From positions 1 to 64,000 of the forward strand of contig NZ_JAFMPY010000022.1 of assembly GCF_017353515.1 (NCBI RefSeq): a stretch of 64,000 nucleotides of DNA, written 5' to 3'. This document shows positions 28,610-38,697 of this stretch, one piece after another. A model generated the notes under the pieces. That model was not told the origin of the DNA. It ran no database searches and saw nothing but the letters and a program-made list of their open reading frames with translations. Within the stretch, counting starts at the first letter, position 1, and every line of letters starts with the position of its first letter. Source of the stretch: Jiella sonneratiae. Its GTDB lineage: Bacteria > Pseudomonadota > Alphaproteobacteria > Rhizobiales > Rhizobiaceae. Made by a program: the position numbers and the translations under genes.

Positions 28610-29922
28610 TGCGGCCTTCGCCCCGCCTCCTTCTCGTCGCCAGCCTGATCGCGCTCCTTTCGCTCGGCCTCGTGATCCTGCCGGAGGCGCCGGCGGAGCT
28701 GGTGCCGGCGGCCTGGGCGCTGCTGGCGCTCGCCGTCGTCGCCGACGCGCTCGCGACGCCGGGCGGCAAGCGCTTCGTCCTCGACGCGCCGCAGACCCGG
28801 GAGATGTTCGTCGGCGAGACGGCGGAGCTCGGCTTCGTGCTGCGGCCGGTTGCAGACGGCGGGCGCCTCCCCGGTTCGGCGATGGCGCGCCTCGCCTGGC
28901 CGCAGGAACTCGAAGGCCCGGCGCAGTTCGTTCTGAGCCCCGGCCCGGCCGGCGCCTCCGCCGGCATCACGGTGCGCGCCGCCGGCCGCGGCGACTTCAC
29001 GCTCGGGGAAATCGCGGTGCTGCGGGCGAGCCGGCTGAAGCTCGTCGACGTCGTCGCCGTCTATCCCTGTGCGACGCGGCTGGTGGTCGTCCCGAACATC
29101 CGGGCGGTCACTTCCGGCGAGATCGACGTCCAGATCGCCACCGAGGCCTTCGGCAGCCGGGCGGCGCTGATCCGCGGCGAGGGCTCGGAGTTCCATCAGC
29201 TGCGCGACTTCGTCGCCGGGATGGACAGCCGCACCATCGACTACAAGCGCTCGGCCCGCCACGGCACCCTCGTCGCCCGCGAGATGCGGGCCGAGAAGAA
29301 CCACAACATCGTGCTCGCTCTCGACAACGGCCATCTGATGCGCGAGACGATCGCCGGCCTGCCGAAGATCGACCACATGATCAACGCCGCGCTGGCGCTC
29401 GGCTGGGCCGGCGTCCAGGGCGGCGATCTCGTCGGCCTCTACGCCTTCGACGCCCGGCCGCGCCTCTATCTACCGCCGGGCGGCGGGCGCCGCGCCTTCG
29501 CGCAGCTGCGCTCCAGGGCGGCCGAGCTGCGCTACCGGGCGATCGAGACCAACCACACCCTTGCCATGACGCATCTCGGCCAGCGCCTGTCGCGGCGCTG
29601 CCTCGTCGTCGTGTTTTCCGACTTCGTCGACACCACCACCGCCGAGCTTCTGGTGGAAAACGTCGCGGTGCTGAACCGCCATCACGTCGTCGTCTTCGTC
29701 TCGATCCGCGATCCGCTGCTCGCCGGCTACCAGCGCCGCGCCGCCGGCGATCTCGGCGAGGTCGCCGCCGCCGTCGCCGCCGCGGGCCTGTGGCGCGAGC
29801 GCCGGCTGGTGCTCGAGCGGCTCGCCCGGCTCGGCGTCTTCGTCGTCGATGCCGATCCGGGCGGCATCACCGCGCGGCTCGTCTCCACCTATCTCACGAT
29901 CAAGGCGCGGGAACTGATATGA
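28609..29922 (+). CDS. DUF58 (VWA-like) membrane protein
   Basis: A 437-residue partner of MoxR. Two hydrophobic N-terminal spans (about 7-26 and 32-48) precede a beta-rich domain and a VWA-like C-terminal half, including the DUF58 hallmark [20 protein letters not shown] and [15 protein letters not shown] with a MIDAS-like DxxD. It is cotranslated with moxR (one-base overlap) and with the SpoIIM-like gene (four-base overlap). Confidence 0.9.
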   Translation: MRPSPRLLLVASLIALLSLGLVILPEAPAELVPAAWALLALAVVADALATPGGKRFVLDAPQTREMFVGETAELGFVLRPVADGGRLPGSAMARLAWPQELEGPAQFVLSPGPAGASAGITVRAAGRGDFTLGEIAVLRASRLKLVDVVAVYPCATRLVVVPNIRAVTSGEIDVQIATEAFGSRAALIRGEGSEFHQLRDFVAGMDSRTIDYKRSARHGTLVAREMRAEKNHNIVLALDNGHLMRETIAGLPKIDHMINAALALGWAGVQGGDLVGLYAFDARPRLYLPPGGGRRAFAQLRSRAAELRYRAIETNHTLAMTHLGQRLSRRCLVVVFSDFVDTTTAELLVENVAVLNRHHVVVFVSIRDPLLAGYQRRAAGDLGEVAAAVAAAGLWRERRLVLERLARLGVFVVDADPGGITARLVSTYLTIKARELI

Positions 29923-30953
29923 GCGCCACCTCGGGCAGCATCCGCTCCACGCGCTTTCGCGACGAACGCGAGGCCGGCTGGAAGCGTCTCGCCGAGATCG
30001 TCGAGGCGGCGGAGAAGCGCGGCCTGTCGCGCCTGTCCTTCGACGACGCGCGCGACCTCGTGATGCTCTACCGCCAGGCCGTCAATTCGCTGTCCGTCGC
30101 CCGCGAGATCTCCCTCGACGCGGCGGTCGTGCGCTATCTCGAAAGCCTCTGCGCCCGCGCCTATCTCGTCGTCTACGCGCCGCGCGAGGGTCTGCGCGGC
30201 CTTCTCGCCCGCTTCTTCGCCCGCTCGGCGCCGCAGGCGGTGCGCCGCTCGTTCGTGCCGATCCTCGTGTCCTTCGCGCTGATGGGCCTCGGGGGGCTCG
30301 CGGCCTATCTTCTCACCAACGCCGATTCGACCTGGTTCTACGCCTTCGTGCCCGGCGACCTCGCCGCCGGCCGCGGCCCGGGCGCCAGCGCCGAGGCGCT
30401 GCGCCGCGTCATCTACGGCGAGGACCGCCAGCCGCTCGGCGAGCTCGGCGCCTTCGCCACCTATCTGTTCTCCCACAACACCAAGGTGGCGCTGTTCGCC
30501 TTCGCGCTCGGCGTCGTCTTCTGCGTTCCGAGCGTGCTGCTCCTCATCTACAACGGCGCGATGCTCGGAACCTTCGTCAGCGTCCATGCGGAAAAGGGCC
30601 TGGCGCTCGACTTCATGGGCTGGGTGACGATCCACGGCGTCACCGAGCTTTCGGCCATCGCGATCGCCAGCGCCGGCGGCCTGACCCTCGGCTATGCCAT
30701 GCTGTTTCCGGGCCTCAGGAGCCGCGCCGCGGCGCTGCGCCATGCCGGGCGGGACGCGGCGAAGCTCGCGGTCGTCGCCGCCGTCATGCTGGTTGCCGCC
30801 GGAATCCTCGAAGGCGTCGGGCGCCAGCTCGTCACCGACTTCTGGGCGCGCCTCGCGGTCGGCTGGGGCGCCGGCCTCGGCTGGCTCGGCTGGTTCGTGC
30901 TGGCCGGCCGCGGCGGCCCCGGGCCGGCGGGCGCCGGCGGAGCGGAGGCCTGA
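29919..30953 (+). CDS. Stage II sporulation protein M-like membrane protein
   Basis: SpoIIM/DUF95-family integral membrane protein, 344 residues. A cytoplasmic helical N-terminus with a DARDLVMLYRQAVNSLSVAR block is followed by about six spans; the conserved core is FSHNTKVALFAFALGVVF, LLIYNGAMLGTF and GWVTIHGVTELSAIAIASA. In non-sporulating bacteria such proteins occur beside MoxR/DUF58/RDD genes, exactly as here, and have no settled function. Four-base overlap with DUF58. Confidence 0.88.
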   Translation: MSATSGSIRSTRFRDEREAGWKRLAEIVEAAEKRGLSRLSFDDARDLVMLYRQAVNSLSVAREISLDAAVVRYLESLCARAYLVVYAPREGLRGLLARFFARSAPQAVRRSFVPILVSFALMGLGGLAAYLLTNADSTWFYAFVPGDLAAGRGPGASAEALRRVIYGEDRQPLGELGAFATYLFSHNTKVALFAFALGVVFCVPSVLLLIYNGAMLGTFVSVHAEKGLALDFMGWVTIHGVTELSAIAIASAGGLTLGYAMLFPGLRSRAAALRHAGRDAAKLAVVAAVMLVAAGILEGVGRQLVTDFWARLAVGWGAGLGWLGWFVLAGRGGPGPAGAGGAEA

Positions 30954-30955
30954 GG

Positions 30956-31906
30956 ATGGCGCGCTTCAGACGCAGGGACGACCGGAAGGCAAAGGCCGGC
31001 GGCCGCCGCAAGCGACTTTTCGCGGAGGAGGGCAAGCGCCTCGTCCTGACGCCGCCGGAAGGCGTGCCGCTGCACCTCGTCGTCGCCGGCCTCGGGGCGC
31101 GGCTCGGGGCGCAGATCGTCGACCTCGTCCTCACCACCTTCGCGACCTTCGCCATCATCCTCGCCTTGCTCTTCGCCGATCTCGTCGGCGAGGCGGCCTT
31201 CGGCGCGATCGCGACCTTCGTCATCCTGGCGCTCGGCACGCCTTTCTACATCGTCTGCGAGCTGCTGATGAACGGCCGCACGCCGGGCAAGAAGCTGCTC
31301 GGCCTCAGGGTGGTCTCGAACAACGGCTCCGGCCTCTCGACGCACCAGATCGTCGTGCGCAATCTGACCAAGGAGGTGGAGGTGTTCCTGCCCGCGGCCT
31401 TCCTCATCGGCGGCGGCGAGGAATCCTTCTGGTTCAACGGCATGATGCTGTTGTGGCTCGTCGTCGTCTGCGCCGTGCCGCTGCGCAGCGCCGCGAACCG
31501 GCGCATCGGCGACCTCGTCGCCGACACGGCCGTCGTGCTGGACCCGCGGCCGCTGCTCCTGCCGGACGTCGCGGATGCGGTCGGGCGGGCGGCACGGGAG
31601 CGCTTCGTCTTTTCGAGCGGCCAGCTCGACCTCTACGGCGCCTACGAGCTGCAGGTTCTCGAACGGCTGCTCCGCGGCGGCGAGGAGGCAAGGGACAGCC
31701 GCGAGCGCCAGAAGGGCCTCGCCCGCATCGGGGCACGCATCCGCGCCAAGATCGGCTATGCCGAGCGCATCTCGCCGCAGGAGGAGGAGGCGTTCCTGAA
31801 GAGCTTCTACGTCGCCCAGCGGGCCTATCTCGAACAGAAGAAGCTGATGGGCGAGGCGCGGGCCGACAAGTTCCACCGCGAGGAGACGACGGTCGAAAAT
31901 CCTTGA
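30956..31906 (+). CDS. RDD-family membrane protein
   Basis: A 316-residue protein with a basic N-terminus, three or four spans between residues 45 and 185 and a long soluble C-terminal tail. The family arginine-aspartate pattern is visible in GARLGAQIVDLVLTTFAT and the second block in NGRTPGKKLLGLRVVS and NRRIGDLVADTAVV. RDD proteins are small transport-like membrane proteins. It begins two bases after the SpoIIM-like gene with an AGG just before the ATG. Confidence 0.88.
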   Translation: MARFRRRDDRKAKAGGRRKRLFAEEGKRLVLTPPEGVPLHLVVAGLGARLGAQIVDLVLTTFATFAIILALLFADLVGEAAFGAIATFVILALGTPFYIVCELLMNGRTPGKKLLGLRVVSNNGSGLSTHQIVVRNLTKEVEVFLPAAFLIGGGEESFWFNGMMLLWLVVVCAVPLRSAANRRIGDLVADTAVVLDPRPLLLPDVADAVGRAARERFVFSSGQLDLYGAYELQVLERLLRGGEEARDSRERQKGLARIGARIRAKIGYAERISPQEEEAFLKSFYVAQRAYLEQKKLMGEARADKFHREETTVENP

Positions 31907-31985
31907 TATGACGTTGCGTCATGTGGCGATGCAATGCCACCATCGCCGTGGCAATCCCGCCGGCCACGCGACGAAAGGAAACGAA

Positions 31986-32774
31986 ATGACCGCAATCGAC
32001 ACCGCCGCCGGATTGCCGAAGCCGCGCTTCGGGGTGGGATCGCGGCTGAGCGACACCTTCCAGATCTTTTCGAGCCGCTTTGCCCTGTTCGGCCTCATCG
32101 GCGTGGTCGCCGGTTTCCTGATGCAGCTTCCGAGCTATCTCGTCGTCGGCGCCCAGACCTTCGATTCGGCGTCGCAGCAGGCGAGCCAGGCCTTCATCGG
32201 CGAGAACCCCTTCCTGTTCGTCGCGGTCGTCGTCGCCCTGCCGCTCCTCGTCTATTCGGTGCTGACCGCGGTGCTCGTCCTTGCCGCCTACGACGCCAAG
32301 GCAGGCCGCGACGCCAATGTCGGCGCCTATGTCGCCACCGCGCTGCGGGCCATGCTGCCGCTGATCGTGCTCAGCATCGTCGCCTGGATCCTGATCGGGC
32401 TCGGCTTTGCCGTCTTCGTCGTTCCGGGCCTCTGGCTGCTCGGCGTCCTGGCGGTCTACGTGCCGGCCATCGTCGTCGAGGGCGCAGGCTTCGGGGCGCT
32501 CGGCCGCAGCGCCCGCCTGACCAAGGGCTATCGCTGGCCGATCGTCGGCTTCGTCGTTCTCGTCTACGTGCTGTTCTATCTCGCCGGGATCGCCCTCGGC
32601 TTCGTCGGCGGCCGGGTGGTCGGCGTCTCGCCGGTCCTGTTCCTGCTGCTGCAGGGGATCGTGAGCGGGCTCTCGGCGGCCTTCGCCTCGATCGCGGTCG
32701 CCGTCGCCTATGCGCGGCTGCGCGAGATCAAGGACGGCGTCGGCTTTGCCGACCTCGCCGACGTCTTCGCCTGA
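31986..32774 (+). CDS. Multi-span membrane protein, last gene of the MoxR operon region
   Basis: A 262-residue hydrophobic protein with about six spans, starting MTAIDTAAGLPKPRFGVGSR followed by LSDTFQIFSSRFALFGLIG. The layout (amphipathic FxxF start, paired helices, FVVPGLWLLGVLAVYVPAIVVE with the GALGRSARLTKGYRW block) is that of glycerophosphodiester-phosphodiesterase-type or YciC-like membrane domains. The WLL-VP-VE block followed by RS-LT-G recurs in that family. It is 79 bases after the RDD gene; the gap contains short hairpins (TGACG-TTG-CGTCA). Function unknown. Confidence 0.75.
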   Translation: MTAIDTAAGLPKPRFGVGSRLSDTFQIFSSRFALFGLIGVVAGFLMQLPSYLVVGAQTFDSASQQASQAFIGENPFLFVAVVVALPLLVYSVLTAVLVLAAYDAKAGRDANVGAYVATALRAMLPLIVLSIVAWILIGLGFAVFVVPGLWLLGVLAVYVPAIVVEGAGFGALGRSARLTKGYRWPIVGFVVLVYVLFYLAGIALGFVGGRVVGVSPVLFLLLQGIVSGLSAAFASIAVAVAYARLREIKDGVGFADLADVFA

Positions 32775-32832
32775 GGGAAGGAGCCGGAGAATCGGACCGT
32801 CAAACGTCCGCCGCCGGCTTCGGGCGTGACCG

Positions 32833-32852
32833 CCGCGGGCGAAGGCCCGCGG
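32833..32852 (+). terminator. Hairpin after the MoxR operon region
   Basis: Perfect 8-bp stem CCGCGGGC / GCCCGCGG with a GAAG loop, about 60 bases after the last stop codon. No T-tract follows, so termination is uncertain. Confidence 0.45.
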
Positions 32853-32858
32853 ACGGGG

Positions 32859-32964
32859 TCATACGGTTTCCGGCAGATCACTTCGTGACGCCGGATACAA
32901 AGACGCTCATTTGCCGCGCGGGCTTGATACGCGCTCCGCTCTGATCGAACGGATCTCGTATCAG
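32859..32964. repeat. 106-bp two-palindrome intergenic element, copy A
   Basis: Runs from TCATACGG to CGTATCAG and matches the element at 48411-48516 over its full 106 bases with roughly ten substitutions and no gaps. The first palindrome is centred on CCGGCAGATCACTTCGTGAC, the second joins TGATACG with CGTATCA. Size and two-palindrome layout resemble the RIME elements of Rhizobium (about 108 bp); I did not compare sequences. The last four bases contain the rnhB stop codon. Confidence 0.85.
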
Positions 32965-33752
32965 AACGGCAGCACGGCCTGCCGCATCGGGCTGAAGCTC
33001 ATGCGGTGCAGCGGCGAGGGGCCGAGCAGCGCGATCGCCTCGAGATGGGCCGCCGTCGCATAGCCCATGTGCCGCGAGAAGCCGTAGCCGGGAAAGGCAA
33101 GGCAGGCGCGGCGCATCATCCGGTCGCGCACCACCTTGGCGACGATCGAGGCGGCCGCGATCGACAGGCAGGCGGCGTCGCCGCCGATCACGGCGGAGGC
33201 CTCGCACGGACAGCCGGGCGGTACGTCCCGGCCGTCGACGAGGGCGTGGTCGGGGGCGGCACCGAGTGCCGCGAGCGCCCGCCGCATGGCGATCAGCGTC
33301 GCGCCGCGGATGTTGAACCGGTCGATCTCCGCCGCGCTCGCACAGGCGCTCGCCACCGTCGCGGTCGCGAGGATCTTGACGAAGAGCGCCTCCCGCCGTT
33401 CGGCGGTGAGCGCCTTGGAATCGTCGAGGCCGTCCGGAATGTCGTTCGGGTCGAGGATTACCGCGGCCGCCGTCACCGGCCCGGCGAGCGGGCCGCGCCC
33501 GGCCTCGTCGATCCCGGCGACGAAGCGCCGGCCGAGACCCAGCAGATGCGCCTCGCGGGCGAAGTCGGGACCCGGGCGGGTGCGGCCTGCGGCGTCCGCC
33601 TTTCCGGCTCGTCCGGCGTCGGACTCCTTGCGGCCGGCTCCCGGCGCACCCGCCGCGGCGGCGGATCGCGGCCCCGGGGTTGCGGCTCGCCGCGCCCTGC
33701 GGGGCGCTGCGTTGTGGGGAGACGGGCGAGAATCGGAGGGATGCGCGGTCAT
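32961..33752 (-). CDS. rnhB: Ribonuclease HII
   Basis: Endonuclease that cuts the RNA strand of RNA-DNA hybrids and removes ribonucleotides misincorporated into DNA. The catalytic DEDD set is visible: [14 protein letters not shown] (Asp and Glu), [10 protein letters not shown] (Asp) and [11 protein letters not shown] (Asp). From ATG 33752 the product has 263 residues, of which the first 65 are a low-complexity Ala/Arg/Pro region not found in typical RNase HII; a start at 33791 is also possible. The stop codon TGA lies inside the 106-bp repeat that abuts the gene. Confidence 0.92.
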   Translation of the reverse strand: MTAHPSDSRPSPHNAAPRRARRAATPGPRSAAAAGAPGAGRKESDAGRAGKADAAGRTRPGPDFAREAHLLGLGRRFVAGIDEAGRGPLAGPVTAAAVILDPNDIPDGLDDSKALTAERREALFVKILATATVASACASAAEIDRFNIRGATLIAMRRALAALGAAPDHALVDGRDVPPGCPCEASAVIGGDAACLSIAAASIVAKVVRDRMMRRACLAFPGYGFSRHMGYATAAHLEAIALLGPSPLHRMSFSPMRQAVLPF

Positions 33753-34033
33753 CGTGCGGCGGAGACTCGCGCATCCTCCGATCCCATGCAAGGCCCGCCG
33801 CGACCACGGGGGGCGTCGGGGAGGGCGGGCCTTTCCGGCGGCCTTGCGGCCACCGGTGCGCCGGACGGGTCGATGCGGCAGACCCGGCCGACTTCATGCC
33901 AGCGGTTGCGGGTGTTCCCGGCCGCCGAATGCGCCCGGAGCCCGGCCCTTCGGCGGGGCGTCGCCTCTCGGGCGGTCGTCGAGCCGCCGCCGGAGAGCCC
34001 GTCCGGACCGGCGGCGGGATCCGGCAGCTGTCG

Positions 34034-35191
34034 TCAGAGCAGCGCCAGCTGGACGCCGGCCGCCTTGGGCGGCGTGAACAGGTCGGTCCGCAGCTTCAGC
34101 CGGTCGTCGTTCAGGCCGAGGCGCCGTGCCGTCATCTCGAAGCGTCGGCGGATCTGGAAGGCATAGGGCCCCGAACCGCGCATCCGCTTGCCCCATTCGG
34201 CGTCGTAGTCCTTGCCGTCGCGCATCGAGCGCAGCAGCGACAGGACGTGCCGGTAGCGGTTCGGATAGTGCCGCAGCAGCCAGTCCTTGAACAGCGGCGC
34301 GACCTCCAGCGGCAGGCGCAGCAGCACGTATCCCGCCTCCTTCGCCCCGGCGGTGACGGCCGCTTCCAAAAGTCGCTCGATCTCGCTGTCGTTGAGGCCG
34401 GGAATGATCGGCGCGGTCATCACCATCGTCGGGACACCCGCCTCCGACAGTGCCTTGACCGCGTCGAGCCTTCTCGCCGGGGTGGCGGCGCGCGGCTCCA
34501 TCGCCCGCGCCAGCGTCCGGTCGAGCGTCGTCACCGACAGGGCGACCTTGGCGAGCCCCTTCGCCGCCATGCGCGCCAGGATGTCGATGTCCCGCGTCAC
34601 CAGCGCCGACTTCGTGACGATGCCGACCGGGTGGTTCGCCGCCTCCAGCACCTCGAGGATCTCGCGCATGATCCGCCGATCCTTCTCGATCGGCTGGTAG
34701 GGATCGGTGTTGGTGCCGATGGCGATCGACTTCACCTCGTAGCCCCGCCGGGCGAGTTCGCGCTCCAGAAGCTCGGCGGCATTCGGCTTGGCGAACAGCC
34801 GCGTCTCGAAGTCGAGGCCCGGGGACATGCCCATATAGGCGTGGGTCGGGCGGGCGAAGCAGTAGACGCAGCCGTGCTCGCAACCGCGATAGGGATTGAT
34901 CGACCGGTCGAAGGAGATGTCCGGCGAGGTGTTGCGGGTGATGATCGTCTTCGGCTTTTCGACCTGCACCTCGGTCTTCAGCGCCGGCAGGCTGCCGAGC
35001 GTGTCCCAGCCGTCGTCGAAGCTCGACCGCGAAAAGGGCTCGTAGCGGCCCGACGGGTTGATGCCGGCGCCGCGGCCGCGCCGCCGGTCGGCGGGAAGCC
35101 GCAGGTTGGCGCCGTCGACGATGCGGTTGGCGACGTCGACGCCGTCGGCGCGGGCGAAGGCCGCTCGGTCGGCCGCGGTGATCTGCTGCAT
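34034..35191 (-). CDS. PA0069-type radical SAM protein
   Basis: A 385-residue radical SAM enzyme of the SplB-like PA0069 group. The iron-sulfur motif CEHGCVYC (C-x3-C-x2-C) lies near residue 105 in NPYRGCEHGCVYCFARPTHA, followed by GTNTDPYQPIEKD and TKSALVTRDIDIL, typical of the group. The N-terminus contains RRGRGAGINPSGRYEP, also conserved. Substrate unknown; a role near DNA or nucleic-acid damage is only suggested by similarity to spore photoproduct lyase. It lies 281 bases from rnhB, in the same orientation. Confidence 0.9.
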   Translation of the reverse strand: MQQITAADRAAFARADGVDVANRIVDGANLRLPADRRRGRGAGINPSGRYEPFSRSSFDDGWDTLGSLPALKTEVQVEKPKTIITRNTSPDISFDRSINPYRGCEHGCVYCFARPTHAYMGMSPGLDFETRLFAKPNAAELLERELARRGYEVKSIAIGTNTDPYQPIEKDRRIMREILEVLEAANHPVGIVTKSALVTRDIDILARMAAKGLAKVALSVTTLDRTLARAMEPRAATPARRLDAVKALSEAGVPTMVMTAPIIPGLNDSEIERLLEAAVTAGAKEAGYVLLRLPLEVAPLFKDWLLRHYPNRYRHVLSLLRSMRDGKDYDAEWGKRMRGSGPYAFQIRRRFEMTARRLGLNDDRLKLRTDLFTPPKAAGVQLALL

Positions 35192-35316
35192 GGTCGGCCC
35201 TCCGTTCCGAGGCGTCTCGTTTCGTGAACAAACAGCTAACGCCAAAACGCGAACATTTCAAGAACAAAATCCGATCGGGGGTGGCGGCCGGCGCCGGCCT
35301 CGGGTAATCGTCCGGA

Positions 35317-35847
35317 ATGCTGAGCGTGTTCATGGATTGCGGACCGGACGACCGGAAGCTGGCTGCGACGCTGTCGAGCCTGGTGCCGGGGGCGGTGGAC
35401 GGCATCGTGCGGGAGGTCGTGCTGGTCGATCGCGCCATGGGCGTCGACGCGCGCAAGGTCGCCGAACATGCCGGCTGCCGGGTCGTGTCGGCGGAGGCGC
35501 TGGGGGAGGCGATCGGCCAGGCCCGGGGCGACTGGCTGCTGCTCCTCGAGCCCGGGGCGCGGCTGCAGCCCGGCTGGATCGCCGCCGTCGCCGATCACCT
35601 CGAGACGGCGGGCGGTGCCCACGCCGTGACGCCGGCCGCACGGTTCCGCCGCGCGGCGATCGACCGGCCGGGGTTCCTCGCCCGGCTGCGACGCAGGCCG
35701 GCGGCGCTTTCGCACGGCTTCCTGGTCCGGCGCAGCCATGCCGTCGGGCTGTTCGGCAAGGGCAGGACGGTGCGGCCGCTCGAGCATATCGCCAAGGGGG
35801 TGGCGGTGGTGCGCCTCGACGGCGAGATCCGCCCGGCGCAACCCTAG
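35317..35847 (+). CDS. Glycosyltransferase-2-like protein
   Basis: A 176-residue protein with a degenerate GT-A fold: a nucleotide-binding strand (VVLVDRAMGVD), the block ARGDWLLLLEPGARLQPGWI where the usual DxD is replaced by EPG, and a C-terminal SHGFLVRRSHAVGLFGKG. Absence of the DxD makes catalysis doubtful. It is short for the family, standing alone with AT-rich DNA upstream. Confidence 0.6.
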   Translation: MLSVFMDCGPDDRKLAATLSSLVPGAVDGIVREVVLVDRAMGVDARKVAEHAGCRVVSAEALGEAIGQARGDWLLLLEPGARLQPGWIAAVADHLETAGGAHAVTPAARFRRAAIDRPGFLARLRRRPAALSHGFLVRRSHAVGLFGKGRTVRPLEHIAKGVAVVRLDGEIRPAQP

Positions 35848-36089
35848 ATCCGAGTCGGAGCATCCCCGAAGCGGGAGGCGCCGCGCGCCTGCACCGACCA
35901 GCCGCATGCCCGGTTTTCTTCGGGATGGCACGGGGTCTGCGCGGGGCGCGCTGGCCGGCAGAGCGGCGCTGAAGCAGTTCGTAACCGTTCGTTACATTCG
36001 GTAACCGAAACCGCAAGGATCCGTTCAGGTCCGTCTGTCTAGGTGATCGTTGCAAGTCAATTCAACGTGACCGGGCCGAGAGGATTGTC

Positions 36090-36590
36090 ATGTCACTGAC
36101 CGTTGGATCGAGCAGCACGGCCGTCACCCTCGTTTCCGGCGATTCCTCGTCGACGAGTTCGACCGACGACGTCGCTGCGATCAAGGAAAAGCTGGCGGCT
36201 GCCGAAAAGGCGCTCGCCGAGGCCGAGCAGCAGGAAGATGCCGACGAAGCCGCCACGCAGCAGGCGCTCGTCGACAAGTATACCGCGCAGCTCGCCAAAG
36301 CCGAGAAGGCGAGCGAGGCGAGCGGATCGTCCGCCGCCGGCGCTGCGAGGCCGGCCGGCGAGGCTCAAGGCGCCGAAGCCGGCGAGGCCGCCAATCCGTA
36401 CAAGCCGACGATGCGGGCGGATCTGACGACGCTCGCCGCGGCCGGGGCCGACGAGGAGGCCTCGACGGGCGAAACCGACGCGGCCGGCGACGCCGGCACG
36501 ACGGCCGACGCCGACAGCCCGGCCGAGCGCGTCGAGAAGGAATACCGGGCCAACATGACCCAGCCCGGAGAGGACACGGTCGCCGCCTGA
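36090..36590 (+). CDS. Acidic coiled-coil protein of unknown function
   Basis: A 166-residue, highly acidic, Ala/Glu/Ser-rich protein. Residues 27-75 (IKEKLAAAEKALAEAEQQED onward) have strong coiled-coil character; the flanks are low-complexity and probably disordered. The end reads ERVEKEYRANMTQPG. I do not recognise a family; similar surface-associated or flagellar accessory proteins exist, but nothing nearby supports that. Base composition and codon use match the surroundings, and the reading frame uses G/C in third positions, supporting a real gene. Confidence 0.6.
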   Translation: MSLTVGSSSTAVTLVSGDSSSTSSTDDVAAIKEKLAAAEKALAEAEQQEDADEAATQQALVDKYTAQLAKAEKASEASGSSAAGAARPAGEAQGAEAGEAANPYKPTMRADLTTLAAAGADEEASTGETDAAGDAGTTADADSPAERVEKEYRANMTQPGEDTVAA

Positions 36591-36710
36591 CGCCGGAGCG
36601 GGACGAGGCGGCCCGCACCCGTCGTCCGGCTCCATCTTCCCGGGTCCGCGTGATCCTTTCCGAAAGCCGGTTCCGACTTCTCGGGATCAGCTCCGGCGGC
36701 GGCGCGCCGG

Positions 36711-36732
36711 CTCCGGGCGCGACCGCCCGGAG
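36711..36732 (-). terminator. Hairpin after fumC
   Basis: Perfect 9-bp stem CTCCGGGCG / CGCCCGGAG with a CGAC loop, ten bases beyond the fumC stop on the minus strand. No T-tract, so either a weak terminator or a 3'-end stabiliser. Confidence 0.5.
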
Positions 36733-36741
36733 CGTGCGGGG

Positions 36742-38130
<1,389 letters not shown>

Positions 38131-38262
38131 GGAGGTGCCCTTTCTCTGCGGCTGTCTCAGGCTGCACAGCCAATAGCGAGACGGCGCCGCGATCGGAAGA
38201 GCGGCGCCGGGCTAAAATCGGTTGAAAGCCGTGCCCGGCTTCGCGCGCGGTGACGGTGCGAC

Positions 38263-38311
38263 AGATTGGTCTCGTTTCAAAACCTTGTTGAGCGTTCGAC
38301 GCGACCAATCT
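38263..38311. promoter_or_regulatory. Inverted repeat between fumC and the lipoprotein gene
   Basis: AGATTGGTC (38263-38271) and GACCAATCT (38303-38311) form a perfect 9-bp inverted repeat spaced by 31 bases, 39 bases before the lipoprotein ATG. Candidate operator for one or both divergent genes; it could also be a long hairpin in the lipoprotein leader. Confidence 0.4.
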
Positions 38312-38349
38312 TCTCCGATCATGCGAAGCAATGTCGGGAAGGAACAGAC

Positions 38350-38565
38350 ATGAAGACCATCGGACGAACCGCCCTCATCCTCGGCCTCACCGCCGGGCTC
38401 GCCGTCTCCGCCGGCTGCAGCCGGACGCAGCGGACGCTCGCCGGCGCCGGCATCGGCGGCGCCAGCGGCGCGGTGATCGGCAATGCCGTCGGCGGCACGG
38501 GCGGGGCGATCGTCGGCGGCGTCGGCGGTGCGGTCGCGGGCGGCTACATCGGCCGCCACTACTGA
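38350..38565 (+). CDS. Glycine-zipper lipoprotein
   Basis: A 71-residue lipoprotein: signal peptide MKTIGRTALILGLTAGLAVS with lipobox SAGC (Cys23), followed almost entirely by a glycine-zipper segment (GIGGASGAVIGNAVGGTGG and the like) that packs membrane helices. Such proteins sit in the outer membrane or inner face and are often stress-related. It is transcribed alone and ends in a strong bidirectional terminator. Confidence 0.85.
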   Translation: MKTIGRTALILGLTAGLAVSAGCSRTQRTLAGAGIGGASGAVIGNAVGGTGGAIVGGVGGAVAGGYIGRHY

Positions 38566-38616
38566 TCCGAGCGGGGGAGGGTCTGCAGACCTTCAGGCCT
38601 GAACGAGGCCGAAACG

Positions 38617-38650
38617 AAAAGAGCCGGGCGTCGCCGCCCGGCTCTTTTTT
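38617..38650. terminator. Bidirectional rho-independent terminator
   Basis: Perfect 10-bp stem GAGCCGGGCG / CGCCCGGCTC with a TCGC loop, preceded by AAAA and followed by TTTTTT. It serves the lipoprotein gene on the plus strand and the OmpA-domain gene on the minus strand. Confidence 0.93.
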
Positions 38651-38697
38651 CACTGCCGCCGCGGAGGCGGCGTCAGGCTGGTCCGGCCGGCGTCGGC

